A DNA stretch of 64,000 bases from Sphingopyxis sp. UBA6723 (lineage in GTDB: Bacteria > Pseudomonadota > Alphaproteobacteria > Sphingomonadales > Sphingomonadaceae). Positions 9,550 through 18,348 of this stretch are shown piece after piece. The notes beneath the pieces were generated by a model that was not told where the DNA came from, searched no databases, and was given only the letters and a program-made list of their open reading frames with translations. The stretch's first letter is position 1. Each line of letters starts with the position of its first letter. The translations under genes were made by a program, and so were the position numbers. The DNA is taken from NCBI RefSeq assembly GCF_002454115.1, contig NZ_DKIH01000011.1, positions 55,288 to 119,287 on the forward strand. Direction: 5' to 3'.

Positions 9550-10341
9550 ATGGGACAGATGCTGATTTTCGGGCTGGGCTATGCCGCGAGCCACCTTGCG
9601 GCCCGGTTGCGCGCGCGCGGATGGGATGTGGTCGGGACGACGCAAGACGGGCGCGAGGGCAGCCTTGCGTTTGGTGACGAGGGCGCGGTGCTCGCGGCAC
9701 TGCGGTCGGCGACGCATCTCCTGTCGTCGGTGCCGCCCGTCGCCGGCGCAGATCCGGTGCTGGGGCGCTATGGTGATGCACTCGCGCTGGCGCCCGCAAC
9801 ATGGGTCGGCTACTTGTCCTCGACCGGCGTCTATGGCGACGCGGGCGGCGCGTGGGTTGATGAAAGCGCACCGGTCAGGGGGCGCCGCGCCGACCGCAAT
9901 GTCGCAGACGCGGCGTGGCAAGCATTGCGCGGCGATGTCTCGGTCTTCCGCCTCCCCGGCATCTATGGCCCCGGCCGCTCGATCCTCGACCGCATCAGCA
10001 AAGGCCGCGCGCACCGGATCGCCCTGCCCGATCAGGTGTTCAGCCGCGTTCATGTTGACGACATTGCGGGCGGGGTGATCGCGTCGTTCAGGGGACCGCC
10101 GGGGGTCTATAATCTGGCCGATGACGAGCCGTGCCATCAGAACCGGCTGGTCGAATGGGGTTGCGCGATGCTGGCGGCGCCGCTGCCGCCGTTGCAAACG
10201 CTGGACGAGGCAGGGCTATCGTCAGCGGCGCGCGCCTTCTACGCCGAGAACCGCCGGGTCGCGAATGGCAAGGCGAAGAGGTTGCTGAGCTGGACGCCGC
10301 GCTTTCCGACGTATCGCGAGGGGTTGGCGGCGTGTCGCTGA
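9550..10341 (+). CDS. NAD(P)-binding atypical SDR / epimerase-like protein
   Basis: Rossmann-fold protein of the extended SDR type resembling E. coli YeeZ. The N-terminal nucleotide motif is FGLGYAASHLA, the central signature is YLSSTGVYGD, and FRLPGIYGPGRS and VHVDDIAG are typical of extended SDRs. Complete at 263 residues. The usual YxxxK catalytic pair is not evident, so it may be a nucleotide-binding rather than catalytic member. Start ATG 9550 or 9559. Its 3' end meets a repeat that separates it from the convergent DUF445 gene. Confidence 0.82.
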   Translation: MGQMLIFGLGYAASHLAARLRARGWDVVGTTQDGREGSLAFGDEGAVLAALRSATHLLSSVPPVAGADPVLGRYGDALALAPATWVGYLSSTGVYGDAGGAWVDESAPVRGRRADRNVADAAWQALRGDVSVFRLPGIYGPGRSILDRISKGRAHRIALPDQVFSRVHVDDIAGGVIASFRGPPGVYNLADDEPCHQNRLVEWGCAMLAAPLPPLQTLDEAGLSSAARAFYAENRRVANGKAKRLLSWTPRFPTYREGLAACR

Positions 10342-10354
10342 CGCCCCGGTAAGT

Positions 10355-10436
10355 CGTCATTGCGAGCGAAGCGAAGCAATCCAGAGCGGTTTATGCTACG
10401 CTGGATTGCCGCGTCGCTTTGTTCCTCGCAATGACG
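10355..10436. repeat. Intergenic inverted repeat (CGTCATTGCGAGCGAAGCG family)
   Basis: Left arm CGTCATTGCGAGCGAAGCGA with GCAATCC pairs with GGATTGC and CTCGCAATGACGG on the right. It sits exactly between two convergent genes, so it may double as a bidirectional terminator. Single copy of this family in the window; the same sequence type is common in many proteobacteria. Confidence 0.78.
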
Positions 10437-10445
10437 GCTGTTAGC

Positions 10446-11738
10446 TCAGATCAACACATCCACCGTGTGGATCAACACGCCCACCAGTCCACCGACCAGC
10501 GTCCCGTTGATGCGGATATACTGCAGGTCGTCGCCAACCGCGCTTTCCAGCCGGTCGGAGATCGTCTTGGCATCCCAGCCGCGGATCGTGTCGGACACCA
10601 GTTTCAGCGCGGTTTCGCCATAGCTGTCGACCATGCCGACGACGGCGCGGCGCGCGTAGCGGTTGAGCGTGCGCTTGATATGGGCATCCTCGCCCAGCAT
10701 CGCGCCGAATTGCGTCACCAGTTCGCCGATCCGGCCCGCCAGCATGGTGTCGGGATTCCGCGCCGCCTTGAGCAGCGCGCCGCGTCCCTGTTCCCACAAG
10801 CCGTCAAGCCAGCGCTTGACCGCCTTGTTTTCGAGCAGCTCGTCGCGGACCTTGGCGACCTTGGCCTGCACCGCGGCATCATGTTGCAGGTCGAGCGCCA
10901 TCTTCGCCAACCCCTCCTCGACCCGGATGCGCAGCGGGTGGGTCTCATCGACCGCCATTTCGCTGAGCAGCTTCGATAGCCCGGCGACGATGCGCTTGGA
11001 AATGCTTTCGTCGAGTCCGGTGAAACGCACAATGGCGTTCGAATTGTCGTGCACCATCTGGTGGATCAGATGCTCGTTGAGTTCGAGCGTCTTCGACCCC
11101 CATTTGACCATCGCATCCAGCAACGGCTGGTGCCGTCCCTCGGCCAGCGCGGCCTGCAACGCCTGCCCCAGTAGCGGCGCGACATCCAGCTCGCGCAGGC
11201 GATCGGCGATGGCCGATTTGACCATCCCGCCTAGGCGCTGTTGATCCAGCGCACCCAGCGCGTCGGCGATGATCCGCGAGGCGCCGAGCTTCAGCCGTCC
11301 GCCGCCTTCTGCCGGCTGCGACAAAAACGCCCCCACCGCGCCCGCGACATCGAGCGTCTGCATCTTGCGCGCGATCAGGCGCGGCAGCAGAAAGTTGGTC
11401 AGCAGGAAACGCGCCAACGTGTCGCCGATACGGTTCTTGTTGCGCGGGACGATCGCTGTGTGCGGGATCGGCAACCCCATCGGGTGACGGAACAGCGCCG
11501 TGACCGCGAACCAGTCGGCCAGCCCGCCAACCATCGCGGCCTCGGCAAAGGCGCGGACAAAGCCCACTGCAGGATGGACATCCTGATAAAATTTGGCGGT
11601 AACGAACACCAGCGCCATCGCCACCAGCATACCGGTGGCAACGACACGGATGTTCAAACCGCCGGTCGGAACGGCAACGCCCACCCGCAGGGGGTGGGCG
11701 CTTCCGGTTTCATCCGGGGTCGAAATTTTGTCCATCAT
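10446..11738 (-). CDS. DUF445 family membrane-anchored protein
   Basis: Member of the DUF445 family (E. coli YjiN-like), function unknown. One membrane helix near residues 30-48 is followed by the conserved AAMVGGLADWFAVTALFRHPMGLPIPHTAI block and a long helical part, ending in a second hydrophobic segment (INGTLVGGLVGVLIHTVDVLI). The 430 residues are normal. Start ATG 11738, with Met2 as an equal alternative. The RND permease stop lies upstream on the same strand. Confidence 0.88.
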   Translation of the reverse strand: MMDKISTPDETGSAHPLRVGVAVPTGGLNIRVVATGMLVAMALVFVTAKFYQDVHPAVGFVRAFAEAAMVGGLADWFAVTALFRHPMGLPIPHTAIVPRNKNRIGDTLARFLLTNFLLPRLIARKMQTLDVAGAVGAFLSQPAEGGGRLKLGASRIIADALGALDQQRLGGMVKSAIADRLRELDVAPLLGQALQAALAEGRHQPLLDAMVKWGSKTLELNEHLIHQMVHDNSNAIVRFTGLDESISKRIVAGLSKLLSEMAVDETHPLRIRVEEGLAKMALDLQHDAAVQAKVAKVRDELLENKAVKRWLDGLWEQGRGALLKAARNPDTMLAGRIGELVTQFGAMLGEDAHIKRTLNRYARRAVVGMVDSYGETALKLVSDTIRGWDAKTISDRLESAVGDDLQYIRINGTLVGGLVGVLIHTVDVLI

Positions 11739-11801
11739 CCGCCTAAAATGGCGAAGCGCCGCAAAAGTTGCAACCGACGCAGCACATTCGGCCGCGCCCG
11801 A

Positions 11802-14800
11802 TCACTCGGCCGGTTGCGGCGCAGGCACACCATGCGGTTTGGTATCGTCGCCTTCTTCATAGGTGAGCAGATTGCGGGAGAAGAAGCGGCCGAGCCGTTT
11901 TTCAATGCTGTCCGCCAGACTGAAGCCCGCCGGGACGATCAGCAGCGTCAGCAGCGTCGACAGGATCAGGCCGCCGATCACGACAACACCCATCGGGGCG
12001 CGCCACGCGCCGTCGCCCGACAGCGACAATGCGGTGGGCACCATGCCCGCGACCATGGCGACTGTGGTCATCACGATCGGCTGCGCACGCTTGCGCCCGG
12101 CATCCAGCAAAGCCTCCATCTTGCCGACGCCATGGTCCATTTCCTCGATTGCAAAATCGACGAGCAGGATCGAGTTTTTGGCCACGATACCAAGCAGCAT
12201 CAGCAAGCCGATATAGACCGGCATCGAAATTTCCATGCCGGCAATCGCAAGGCCGAGCAGCCCGCCAAGCGGCGCGAGCAGCAGCGAGGACATATTCACC
12301 AGCGGCGACAGGAAGCGGCGATAAAGCAGGACCAGCGTCGCAAAGACGAGCAGCAACCCCGACACCACAGCGATGATGAAGTTGTTGATCAGTTCGGCCT
12401 GCCACTTGGCATCGCCCTGCACCACCCTGCGGATACCCTGCGGCATATTCTTGACCGCAGGCAGTGCGTCGATCTTTTTCTGCGCTTCGCCGGTGACCAG
12501 CCCCGGCGCCAAGTCGGCGCCGATCACGATGCGCCGCGTTTGGTTATAGCGGCGCAATTCGGTCGGCCCCGCGCCGAACCCGATCTCGGCCACCGACTTC
12601 AGCGGTACGGTGCCGCCGCGCGAGGTTGGCACCGGCAGATTTTCGATCGTCGCCAGACTGCGCCGCGAATCTTCGGACAACAGCACCCGGATCGGGATCT
12701 GGCGATCGGACAGCGAGAATTTCGCGGCATTCTGGTCGATATCGCCCAAGGTCGCGATACGGATCGTCTGGCTGAGCGCCGCGGTGGTCACGCCGAGTTC
12801 GGCGGCTAGGTCCATGCGCGGATTGACGATGATTTCGGGACGCGGAATGTCGCCCTCGATACGCGGTGCGCGCAATTCCTTTACCCCGCCCATCTGGGTG
12901 ACGATGGTGCGCGCGTGTTTTTCCAGCGCCACCGGATCGTCGCCGCCGATGACCATCGTGATGTCGCGGCCCGAAAAGCCGCCCGATTGGCTTTGGAACG
13001 ACACCCGCGCGTCGGGGATCGCCGCCAGTTTCGGTTGCAGGTTGCGTTCCCAATCGACGCTGCTGATCTCGCGCTCCTTCTTGAGCGTGATGAAACCATT
13101 GCCGCCGCCGACATTGACGTCGTAAAATGCGGTTTGAACCTCGGGGCTGTTGTCGAGGATATCCCCAATCTGCCGCACGATATTCTCGCTTTGCGCCAGC
13201 GTCGAGCCCGGCGGCAATTCGTAGCGCACCTGGCTGTAATCGCTGTTCGTCGTCGGCTGGAACTGTTGCGGCAGCACCATGAACAGGCCGATGCTGGACA
13301 GGAAAGCGAACAGCCCGATACCGACAATCCAGACCCGATGATCATGCAGGCGCGCCCAGGCACGCTGGACCATGAACTTTGCCCAATGGGTGAACGCCCA
13401 TTGGCGCATCCCCATCGCATAGGCGATTGCACCGATCAGGATAGCGAGCAGGCTGGCTACCAGAAAGGTGACGATTGCCATGGACGGCGTCAGAACGAGA
13501 AAATGAATCGCCGGGTTCGGGCCATCCTGTCCGGCGGCCACCGGCTGGAAAAAGGTGATGGTCGAATATACGACATAAAGGCCCGCCAGTACGAGCGGGA
13601 CCGCCAGATAGGCGATCTTGGTCCGCGTACCCTCATAGCGCGCCCGCACCGCCTGCTGCTTCCGGCTGTCGAGCGTCCACGCCAGCAGCCGCTCATAGCG
13701 ATCGACCCACGGCCCCGCCGCATGTTCCTGTTCGCCCTGCGCCGACAGGAAATAGGCAGCGATCATCGGCGTGATCATGCGCGCGACGGCCAGGCTGACG
13801 AGCACGGCAAAGACGACGGTCATCCCGAACTGGATAAAGAACTGGCCCGAAATGCCGGGCATCAACGCGACCGGCAGGAACACCGCAACAATCGACATCG
13901 TCGTCGCCACCACCGCGAGTCCGATTTCATCGGCGGCGTCGATCGACGCCTGATAGGCGGTTTTGCCCATGCGCATATGCCGCACGATATTTTCGATCTC
14001 GACGATCGCGTCGTCGACGAGCACCCCGGCCACGAGGCTGAGCGCGAGCAGCGACAGGCTGTTCAGCGAAAAGCCCATCAGGTCCATGAACCAAAAGGTC
14101 GGGATCGCCGACAGCGGGATCGCGAGCGCCGAAATCAGCGTCGCGCGCCAGTCACGCAGGAACAGGAACACGACGAAAACCGCCAGCACGGCGCCCTCGC
14201 CCATCGCCAGCATCGAGCTGCGATATTGTTCCTTGGTATATTCGGTGCGCGTGAACAGGATCTTGAAATCGACCTTGGGATTGGCCTTTTTGATCTCGGC
14301 CAGCTTCTTCATCGTCTCGTCATGGACGGTGACGTCCGACGCGCCTTTCGCCTTTTCGATCGAGAAGCTGAGCACCTGGCGGCCCTTGATCTTCGCCAGG
14401 TTGCGCTGTTCGGCATAACCGTCGGTGACCTTCGCCACGTCGGACAGGCGCACGGTGCGACCGTTACCGATCGACAGGCGCGTGTCGCCCAATTCGAACG
14501 CGTTGGCGGCGTTGCCCAGAACGCGCACCGCTTGTTCGGACCCGGCGATTTCGGTGCGACCGCCCGCTGCGTTGACATTGGTCTGGCGCAGTTGCTGGTT
14601 CACCTGGCTGGCGGTGAGGCCATAGCTTTGCATGCGCGCGGGATCGAGGATGACGCGGATTTCGCGATCGACGCCGCCCGAACGGCGCACCTGGCTCATA
14701 CCCGGGATCGACAGCAGCTCTTTCGCGACGCTGTTATCGACATACCATGACAGCTGTTCCAGCGTCATGTCCGATGCCTCGACCGCAAAATAGGTGATCG

Positions 14801-15218
14801 GGCCGCCGGCAATATCGACGCGCACGACTTGCGGCTCCAATATGCCATCGGGCAGGTCGCTGCGGATCTGCTGAACCGCCTGATTGACATCGTTGTAAGC
14901 GCGGTCGATCGGGGTACCAATCGCAAACTGGACGAATGTGCGGCTGTTCCCTTCCCCCACATAAGATGACATCTCGTCAACGCCGCTGACGCCGCGGATC
15001 GCCGCTTCGACGCGCTGGGTGACCTGTGTTTCCAGCTCCGACGGCGCCGCGCCCGGCTGCGAGACGATCACCTGCACGGCCGGAAATTCGACGTCAGGCT
15101 GATCGTTGACGTCCATCCGGTTGAAACTGACGATCCCCGCCAACAGCAACAGGACGAACATGACGATCGGCGGCACCGGATTGCGGATGCACCAGGCGGA
15201 GATGTTGCGAAAGCTCAT
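11802..15218 (-). CDS. RND efflux transporter permease (HAE1/AcrB-MdtB type)
   Basis: Inner-membrane proton/drug antiporter forming a tripartite pump with the adjacent adaptor. TM4 carries the proton-relay aspartates in GVLVDDAIVEIEN, and the two periplasmic pore regions and the C-terminal TM bundle are present. The 1138 residues are about 90-100 more than usual; the excess lies at about residues 530-610, where two additional hydrophobic segments (VPLVLAGLYVVYSTITFF and MAIVTFLVASLLAILIGAIAYAM) are inserted between TM6 and TM7. The adaptor gene is upstream with a 37-base gap. No TolC-type outer-membrane gene is in the window. Confidence 0.95.
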   Translation of the reverse strand: MSFRNISAWCIRNPVPPIVMFVLLLLAGIVSFNRMDVNDQPDVEFPAVQVIVSQPGAAPSELETQVTQRVEAAIRGVSGVDEMSSYVGEGNSRTFVQFAIGTPIDRAYNDVNQAVQQIRSDLPDGILEPQVVRVDIAGGPITYFAVEASDMTLEQLSWYVDNSVAKELLSIPGMSQVRRSGGVDREIRVILDPARMQSYGLTASQVNQQLRQTNVNAAGGRTEIAGSEQAVRVLGNAANAFELGDTRLSIGNGRTVRLSDVAKVTDGYAEQRNLAKIKGRQVLSFSIEKAKGASDVTVHDETMKKLAEIKKANPKVDFKILFTRTEYTKEQYRSSMLAMGEGAVLAVFVVFLFLRDWRATLISALAIPLSAIPTFWFMDLMGFSLNSLSLLALSLVAGVLVDDAIVEIENIVRHMRMGKTAYQASIDAADEIGLAVVATTMSIVAVFLPVALMPGISGQFFIQFGMTVVFAVLVSLAVARMITPMIAAYFLSAQGEQEHAAGPWVDRYERLLAWTLDSRKQQAVRARYEGTRTKIAYLAVPLVLAGLYVVYSTITFFQPVAAGQDGPNPAIHFLVLTPSMAIVTFLVASLLAILIGAIAYAMGMRQWAFTHWAKFMVQRAWARLHDHRVWIVGIGLFAFLSSIGLFMVLPQQFQPTTNSDYSQVRYELPPGSTLAQSENIVRQIGDILDNSPEVQTAFYDVNVGGGNGFITLKKEREISSVDWERNLQPKLAAIPDARVSFQSQSGGFSGRDITMVIGGDDPVALEKHARTIVTQMGGVKELRAPRIEGDIPRPEIIVNPRMDLAAELGVTTAALSQTIRIATLGDIDQNAAKFSLSDRQIPIRVLLSEDSRRSLATIENLPVPTSRGGTVPLKSVAEIGFGAGPTELRRYNQTRRIVIGADLAPGLVTGEAQKKIDALPAVKNMPQGIRRVVQGDAKWQAELINNFIIAVVSGLLLVFATLVLLYRRFLSPLVNMSSLLLAPLGGLLGLAIAGMEISMPVYIGLLMLLGIVAKNSILLVDFAIEEMDHGVGKMEALLDAGRKRAQPIVMTTVAMVAGMVPTALSLSGDGAWRAPMGVVVIGGLILSTLLTLLIVPAGFSLADSIEKRLGRFFSRNLLTYEEGDDTKPHGVPAPQPAE

Positions 15219-15255
15219 GATTCAAACGCCTTTTGCGCGCACGCGGTCGGGAGAA

Positions 15256-16464
15256 TTATTGCGACGATTTCTGGATCACCGGCTTCACCTTGTCGCCGAC
15301 GTTCAGAAACGCCCCGGCCAGCACGACCACCCGTTCGGTGCCGTTGAGGCCCGAGGCAATCGACACGCCGCTGTCGGTGACGGTGCCAACCTTGACCGGT
15401 TTGCGCTGGATCATGTTCTTGTTGTCGACGACCAGGACATAATTGCCTTCAGGACCGCTCTGTACCGCGCTTTCGGGCAGCAACGGAGCTTCTTCGGTAC
15501 CCGACACCAGCCGCGCGTCGGCGAAGCCGCCGGGGCGCAGCGCCGCGCTGTACGGCACCGCAATGCGGACCATGCCCTGGCGCGTGTTGGGATCGATCAC
15601 CGGCGACACCTGCCACACTTGTCCGTCGATATTCAGATTGCTGCCGACCGGGGTGATCGTCGCACGGGTACCGACGCGCACGCGTTGCAGATCGGCTTCG
15701 GCCATCTGCGCCATCAATTCCATCTCGCCGCCGCGCGCCATGCGGAAAAGCACGCCGCTGCCGGCGCTGACGATCTGGCCTGTTTCGACCTGCCGCGTCA
15801 GCACCAGTCCCGCCGCGGGAGCGACGATATTGAGGCGGCCGTTGCGCGCCTGCGCCTCGGCATATTGCGCCTGTGCCACGCGGACGCGCGCATTCGCAGC
15901 ATCACGGGTTGCGCGCTTGCGGTCCATGTCCGCTTTCGAAATAAAGCCGCGGGCGACCAGCGCATCGGCGCGGGTCAGTTCGGCCTGCGCCAGATCGGCA
16001 TCGGCCTGCGCAACGCGGATCGAGGCGGCAAGGCTGGCGGCCTGCTGAGTCTGAACCGCGCGATCGATGATCGCGAGCGGCTGCCCGGCACCGACCCATT
16101 GGCCGGGCTCGACCAGCACGCGGACGACCTGGCCGCCTTCGCCAGCGACGCCAACCGGCATTTCGCGGCGGGCGGCGATCGTGCCGTTGGTCGAAATCGT
16201 CGCCTGCACCGACTGACGGCCGGGGATCATCACGGTGATGCTCGGCACCGCCGCCGCACCCTCGCCGCCCGCCGCACCGCCAGCGCCCGCGGCGCCGTCT
16301 TTGCTCGAACTGAACGCGTACCACGCCGCTGCCAGTGCCAGTGCGATCAGCACCAATGCGATGATCAGCCGCGTCCGCTTGCGGCGGCTGTCCGCCTCGT
16401 CATAATAGCTCTGGGTCGAACCCGCGAGGCTGTCCATCGCATCCACTTTCCGCTCGAAATTCAC
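15256..16464 (-). CDS. RND efflux periplasmic adaptor subunit (MFP)
   Basis: Membrane-fusion protein linking the RND permease to an outer-membrane channel. N-terminal cytoplasmic tail, one membrane anchor (about 33-51), a lipoyl half-motif, an alpha-helical hairpin (about 135-200), then beta-barrel domains; 402 residues. The start is GTG at 16464, supported by GGAGGA six bases upstream; no in-frame ATG gives a better site. First gene of the adaptor-permease operon. It is anchored by a helix, not a lipid, as there is no lipobox. Confidence 0.93.
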   Translation of the reverse strand: MNFERKVDAMDSLAGSTQSYYDEADSRRKRTRLIIALVLIALALAAAWYAFSSSKDGAAGAGGAAGGEGAAAVPSITVMIPGRQSVQATISTNGTIAARREMPVGVAGEGGQVVRVLVEPGQWVGAGQPLAIIDRAVQTQQAASLAASIRVAQADADLAQAELTRADALVARGFISKADMDRKRATRDAANARVRVAQAQYAEAQARNGRLNIVAPAAGLVLTRQVETGQIVSAGSGVLFRMARGGEMELMAQMAEADLQRVRVGTRATITPVGSNLNIDGQVWQVSPVIDPNTRQGMVRIAVPYSAALRPGGFADARLVSGTEEAPLLPESAVQSGPEGNYVLVVDNKNMIQRKPVKVGTVTDSGVSIASGLNGTERVVVLAGAFLNVGDKVKPVIQKSSQ

Positions 16465-16677
16465 GCCTATTCCTCCCTGCCTCCAGCGGCATCCGATGCG
16501 ACGAGCACGACAGCGCTCCGCCCCCTCAGGCCCGCACGACAGGACCGAAATCCCGCATGAGGTGTGTTACCCGATTAAATCACCATATGCAAGAGGCCAA
16601 TCTTTGCCCCTCTGCCTGCGCCCCGGGGCGCGGGTCATAAGCGGATATGATCGCGATTTCCAGTGGTTGCAGCGATG

Positions 16678-16713
16678 AAAAAGGGCGGCGCGCCTGACGG
16701 CGAGCCACCCTTT
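16678..16713 (-). terminator. Rho-independent terminator after first YeaQ-like gene
   Basis: Read on the minus strand, a stem of about 15 pairs with one mismatch (AAAGGGTGGC ... GCCGCCCTTT) is followed by TTTTT. It lies 44 bases after the stop of the 16757-17026 gene. Confidence 0.75.
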
Positions 16714-16756
16714 GATCCGGCCGGCCCCGAGGGACCGCTGCCGGTTATCTAGCGCG

Positions 16757-17026
16757 TCAGCGAACGCGACCGCGGCGCACCAGATTGACGATGGCGAGCA
16801 GCACGACCGCGCCGATAAAGGCGGTGAGCAGGGTCATCGGGTCAAAGGCGTTACCACGCAGGTGACCGCCGCCCAAGAACTGACCGAACAGAAAACGGCC
16901 CAGGATGGATCCGATACAGCCGACGATGATGTTCAGGAAAATGCCCTGCTGCGCATCGGTGCGCATCACGATGCTGGCCAGCCAGCCGATGACGCCGCCC
17001 ATGATGATTGCGATAATGAAATCCAT
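16757..17026 (-). CDS. GlsB/YeaQ/YmgE family stress-response membrane protein
   Basis: Small inner-membrane protein of the transglycosylase-associated (YeaQ) family, usually induced by general stress; biochemical role unknown. The 89 residues hold three hydrophobic helices with the family motif GGVIGWLASIVMRTDAQQG and a short basic tail (RRGRVR). A strong AGGGGG lies upstream of ATG 17026. A close paralogue lies 125 bases upstream on the same strand, so this is a tandem duplication. Confidence 0.9.
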   Translation of the reverse strand: MDFIIAIIMGGVIGWLASIVMRTDAQQGIFLNIIVGCIGSILGRFLFGQFLGGGHLRGNAFDPMTLLTAFIGAVVLLAIVNLVRRGRVR

Positions 17027-17110
17027 GATATTGACCCCCTACGATCATTGATGGTGCCCGACATTGCGGGCAGACCTTTGATAACCCGGATATTTGAAAA
17101 CGCCTAATAG

Positions 17111-17143
17111 AATGGCGGCGGTGCCATCTGCACCGCCGCCATT
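17111..17143. terminator. Strong hairpin between the two YeaQ-like genes
   Basis: A perfect 14-pair stem (AATGGCGGCGGTGC / GCACCGCCGCCATT) with loop CATCT, eight bases after the stop of the upstream paralogue. A T-run follows on the plus strand and only a weak one on the minus strand, so it may attenuate rather than stop minus-strand transcription. Confidence 0.65.
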
Positions 17144-17151
17144 GGCTGTTT

Positions 17152-17415
17152 TTAACGCACGCTGCCGCGGCGGATCAGGTTGATAATGCCAAGCAGCACC
17201 ACCGCACCGATAAACGCCCACAACAGGCCGATCGGGCTGAACGTGTCGAGGCTGGCGCCCATGCCGAAAAAGCTGCCGAGGAAGTTGCCGAGGAACGCCC
17301 CGACAATGCCGACGACGACATTCAATATGATCCCCTGCTGCGCGTCGGTGCGCATGACGATGCTCGCCAGCCAGCCGATGATTCCGCCAACGATCAAAGT
17401 GATGATCAAGCCCAT
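17152..17415 (-). CDS. GlsB/YeaQ/YmgE family stress-response membrane protein (paralogue)
   Basis: Second YeaQ-family protein, 87 residues, three membrane helices, with the same GWLASIVMRTDAQQG core as its neighbour and a different middle loop (FFGMGASLDTFSPIG). Start taken at ATG 17415, preceded by GGAAGGGA; an upstream in-frame extension adds an unlikely basic 25-residue leader. GGAAC occurs upstream (on the minus strand near 17533), which resembles a -35 of the EcfG general-stress sigma factor, but the matching -10 is not at the right spacing. Confidence 0.9.
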   Translation of the reverse strand: MGLIITLIVGGIIGWLASIVMRTDAQQGIILNVVVGIVGAFLGNFLGSFFGMGASLDTFSPIGLLWAFIGAVVLLGIINLIRRGSVR

Positions 17416-17636
17416 GATTTTTCCCTTCCTGAACCGCCGGGCAAACGCAGATACCCGGCTGAAATAAAACGTCCGGTCGCGCCCAGACATCGTTTCAACG
17501 ATGCCGACACAATGCGGAAAGGAAGCGAAAGGTTCCCGGCCGGCCCAAAGGACGCGGCCGGGAAAGTGGGATCAGTTCCAGATCGAGAACTGCTCCGGGT
17601 CGCAATCACGGCTATAAGCAGCCGCGTTTGACGGCG

Positions 17637-17654
17637 ATGTGACGATCGTCACAT
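17637..17654. promoter_or_regulatory. CRP/FNR-family type palindromic site
   Basis: The 18-base sequence ATGTGACGATCGTCACAT is a perfect palindrome and contains TGTGA-N6-TCACA, the E. coli CRP consensus. It stands alone in a non-coding stretch, 222 bases upstream of the minus-strand YeaQ paralogue. Which protein binds it in this organism, and which promoter it serves, is not known. Confidence 0.55.
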
Positions 17655-17844
17655 GGGCGAAAATAAATGTCGAAAACAGGTGTGGCGCGGGTTGGCCACG
17701 GGGCGCGCGGCGCCCAAACGAAATGGGGGCCGACATTGCTGCCAACCCCCACTATCCGGTCCTGCTCCACACCCACCACCTCACTTCATCCCGGTCCGCT
17801 TCTCTTGCGATCAGCAGCCCGCCAAACGATGCGTTGCGGCGCAT

Positions 17845-17891
17845 GCCGGAACAATCCGGCGACGGTTTGGTCGGCCCCCTTTCGGGGGCCG
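17845..17891. ncRNA. Possible structured RNA segment (two adjacent hairpins)
   Basis: Two perfect stems follow each other: GCCGGA-ACAA-TCCGGC and CGGCCCCC-TTTC-GGGGGCCG, with further short complementary segments to about 17990. No match to tmRNA, RNase P, 6S or SRP RNA could be made by eye. Boundaries and strand are undetermined; the entry marks a candidate only. Confidence 0.22.
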
Positions 17892-18348
17892 GCCGCACCT
17901 GGAAAGCCCTTCATCATCTCTTCCTGCGTCCGCCGAAGCGGTCGCTGTCCAAGCGATGGACTGCATTTCCTGTACCCGATCGGGTTCGCATCAACTCGTG
18001 GGAATCGCTACGTTCCGTGACCAGGCTATCGGTCGATTTCTTCGTAAGTCCGATCCGTTCTCTTCTGGCTAGTCTTGCAACTACCCTTGATGTCCCGGCG
18101 GTCTTTCGTCTCTGTCGTCCGATGGTTTGAAGCTGACATGAAGCGTTCGGTGCGCCAACCGAAAAACGCCCAATTGCCCTGCCCGAACGTCAGCCGCTGT
18201 GGATAAGTCCGGCATTAGCAACAAGCGGATTCGGTGCAGCATTTTTGTAACAAGGGTGCAGCATTTTCGGATTCGGATTTCACAGATAGTCAGTCGAGCA
18301 GGAAGCCGAATCGGCAAAAAGAAATTGATGCCAGTCGGCGAGTCGTTT

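Larger units (their letters stand above)
17416..18348. other. 930-base gene-poor stretch with palindrome and hairpins
   Basis: No convincing gene. The plus-strand open frame 17639-18130 has no recognisable domain. The stretch holds a perfect CRP-type palindrome (17637-17654), hairpins at 17845-17860 (GCCGGA/TCCGGC) and 17872-17891 (CGGCCCCC/GGGGGCCG), a palindrome ACCCGATCGGGT near 17976-17987, and two direct copies of GGTGCAGCATTTT (18233-18245, 18255-18267). GC falls towards the TIR gene. It may hide a structured RNA or decayed foreign DNA; neither is shown. Confidence 0.5.

Noticed and set aside
7059..9677. Very long open frame on the plus strand opposite pepN
   Set aside because: It is an antisense shadow typical of high-GC DNA; the translation is Arg/His/Gly-rich without domains, while the minus strand has intact PepN motifs.
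12915..14750. Long plus-strand frame opposite the RND permease
   Set aside because: Antisense shadow: Arg/His/Asp-rich, no domain, inside an intact permease gene.
17500..17545. EcfG-type general-stress promoter before the YeaQ paralogue
   Set aside because: GGAAC is present, but GTT is not found at the 16-17 base spacing.
17639..18130. 163-codon plus-strand frame after the CRP-type site
   Set aside because: No domain, no good ribosome site, and it begins inside the palindrome; kept only as part of the gene-poor stretch.
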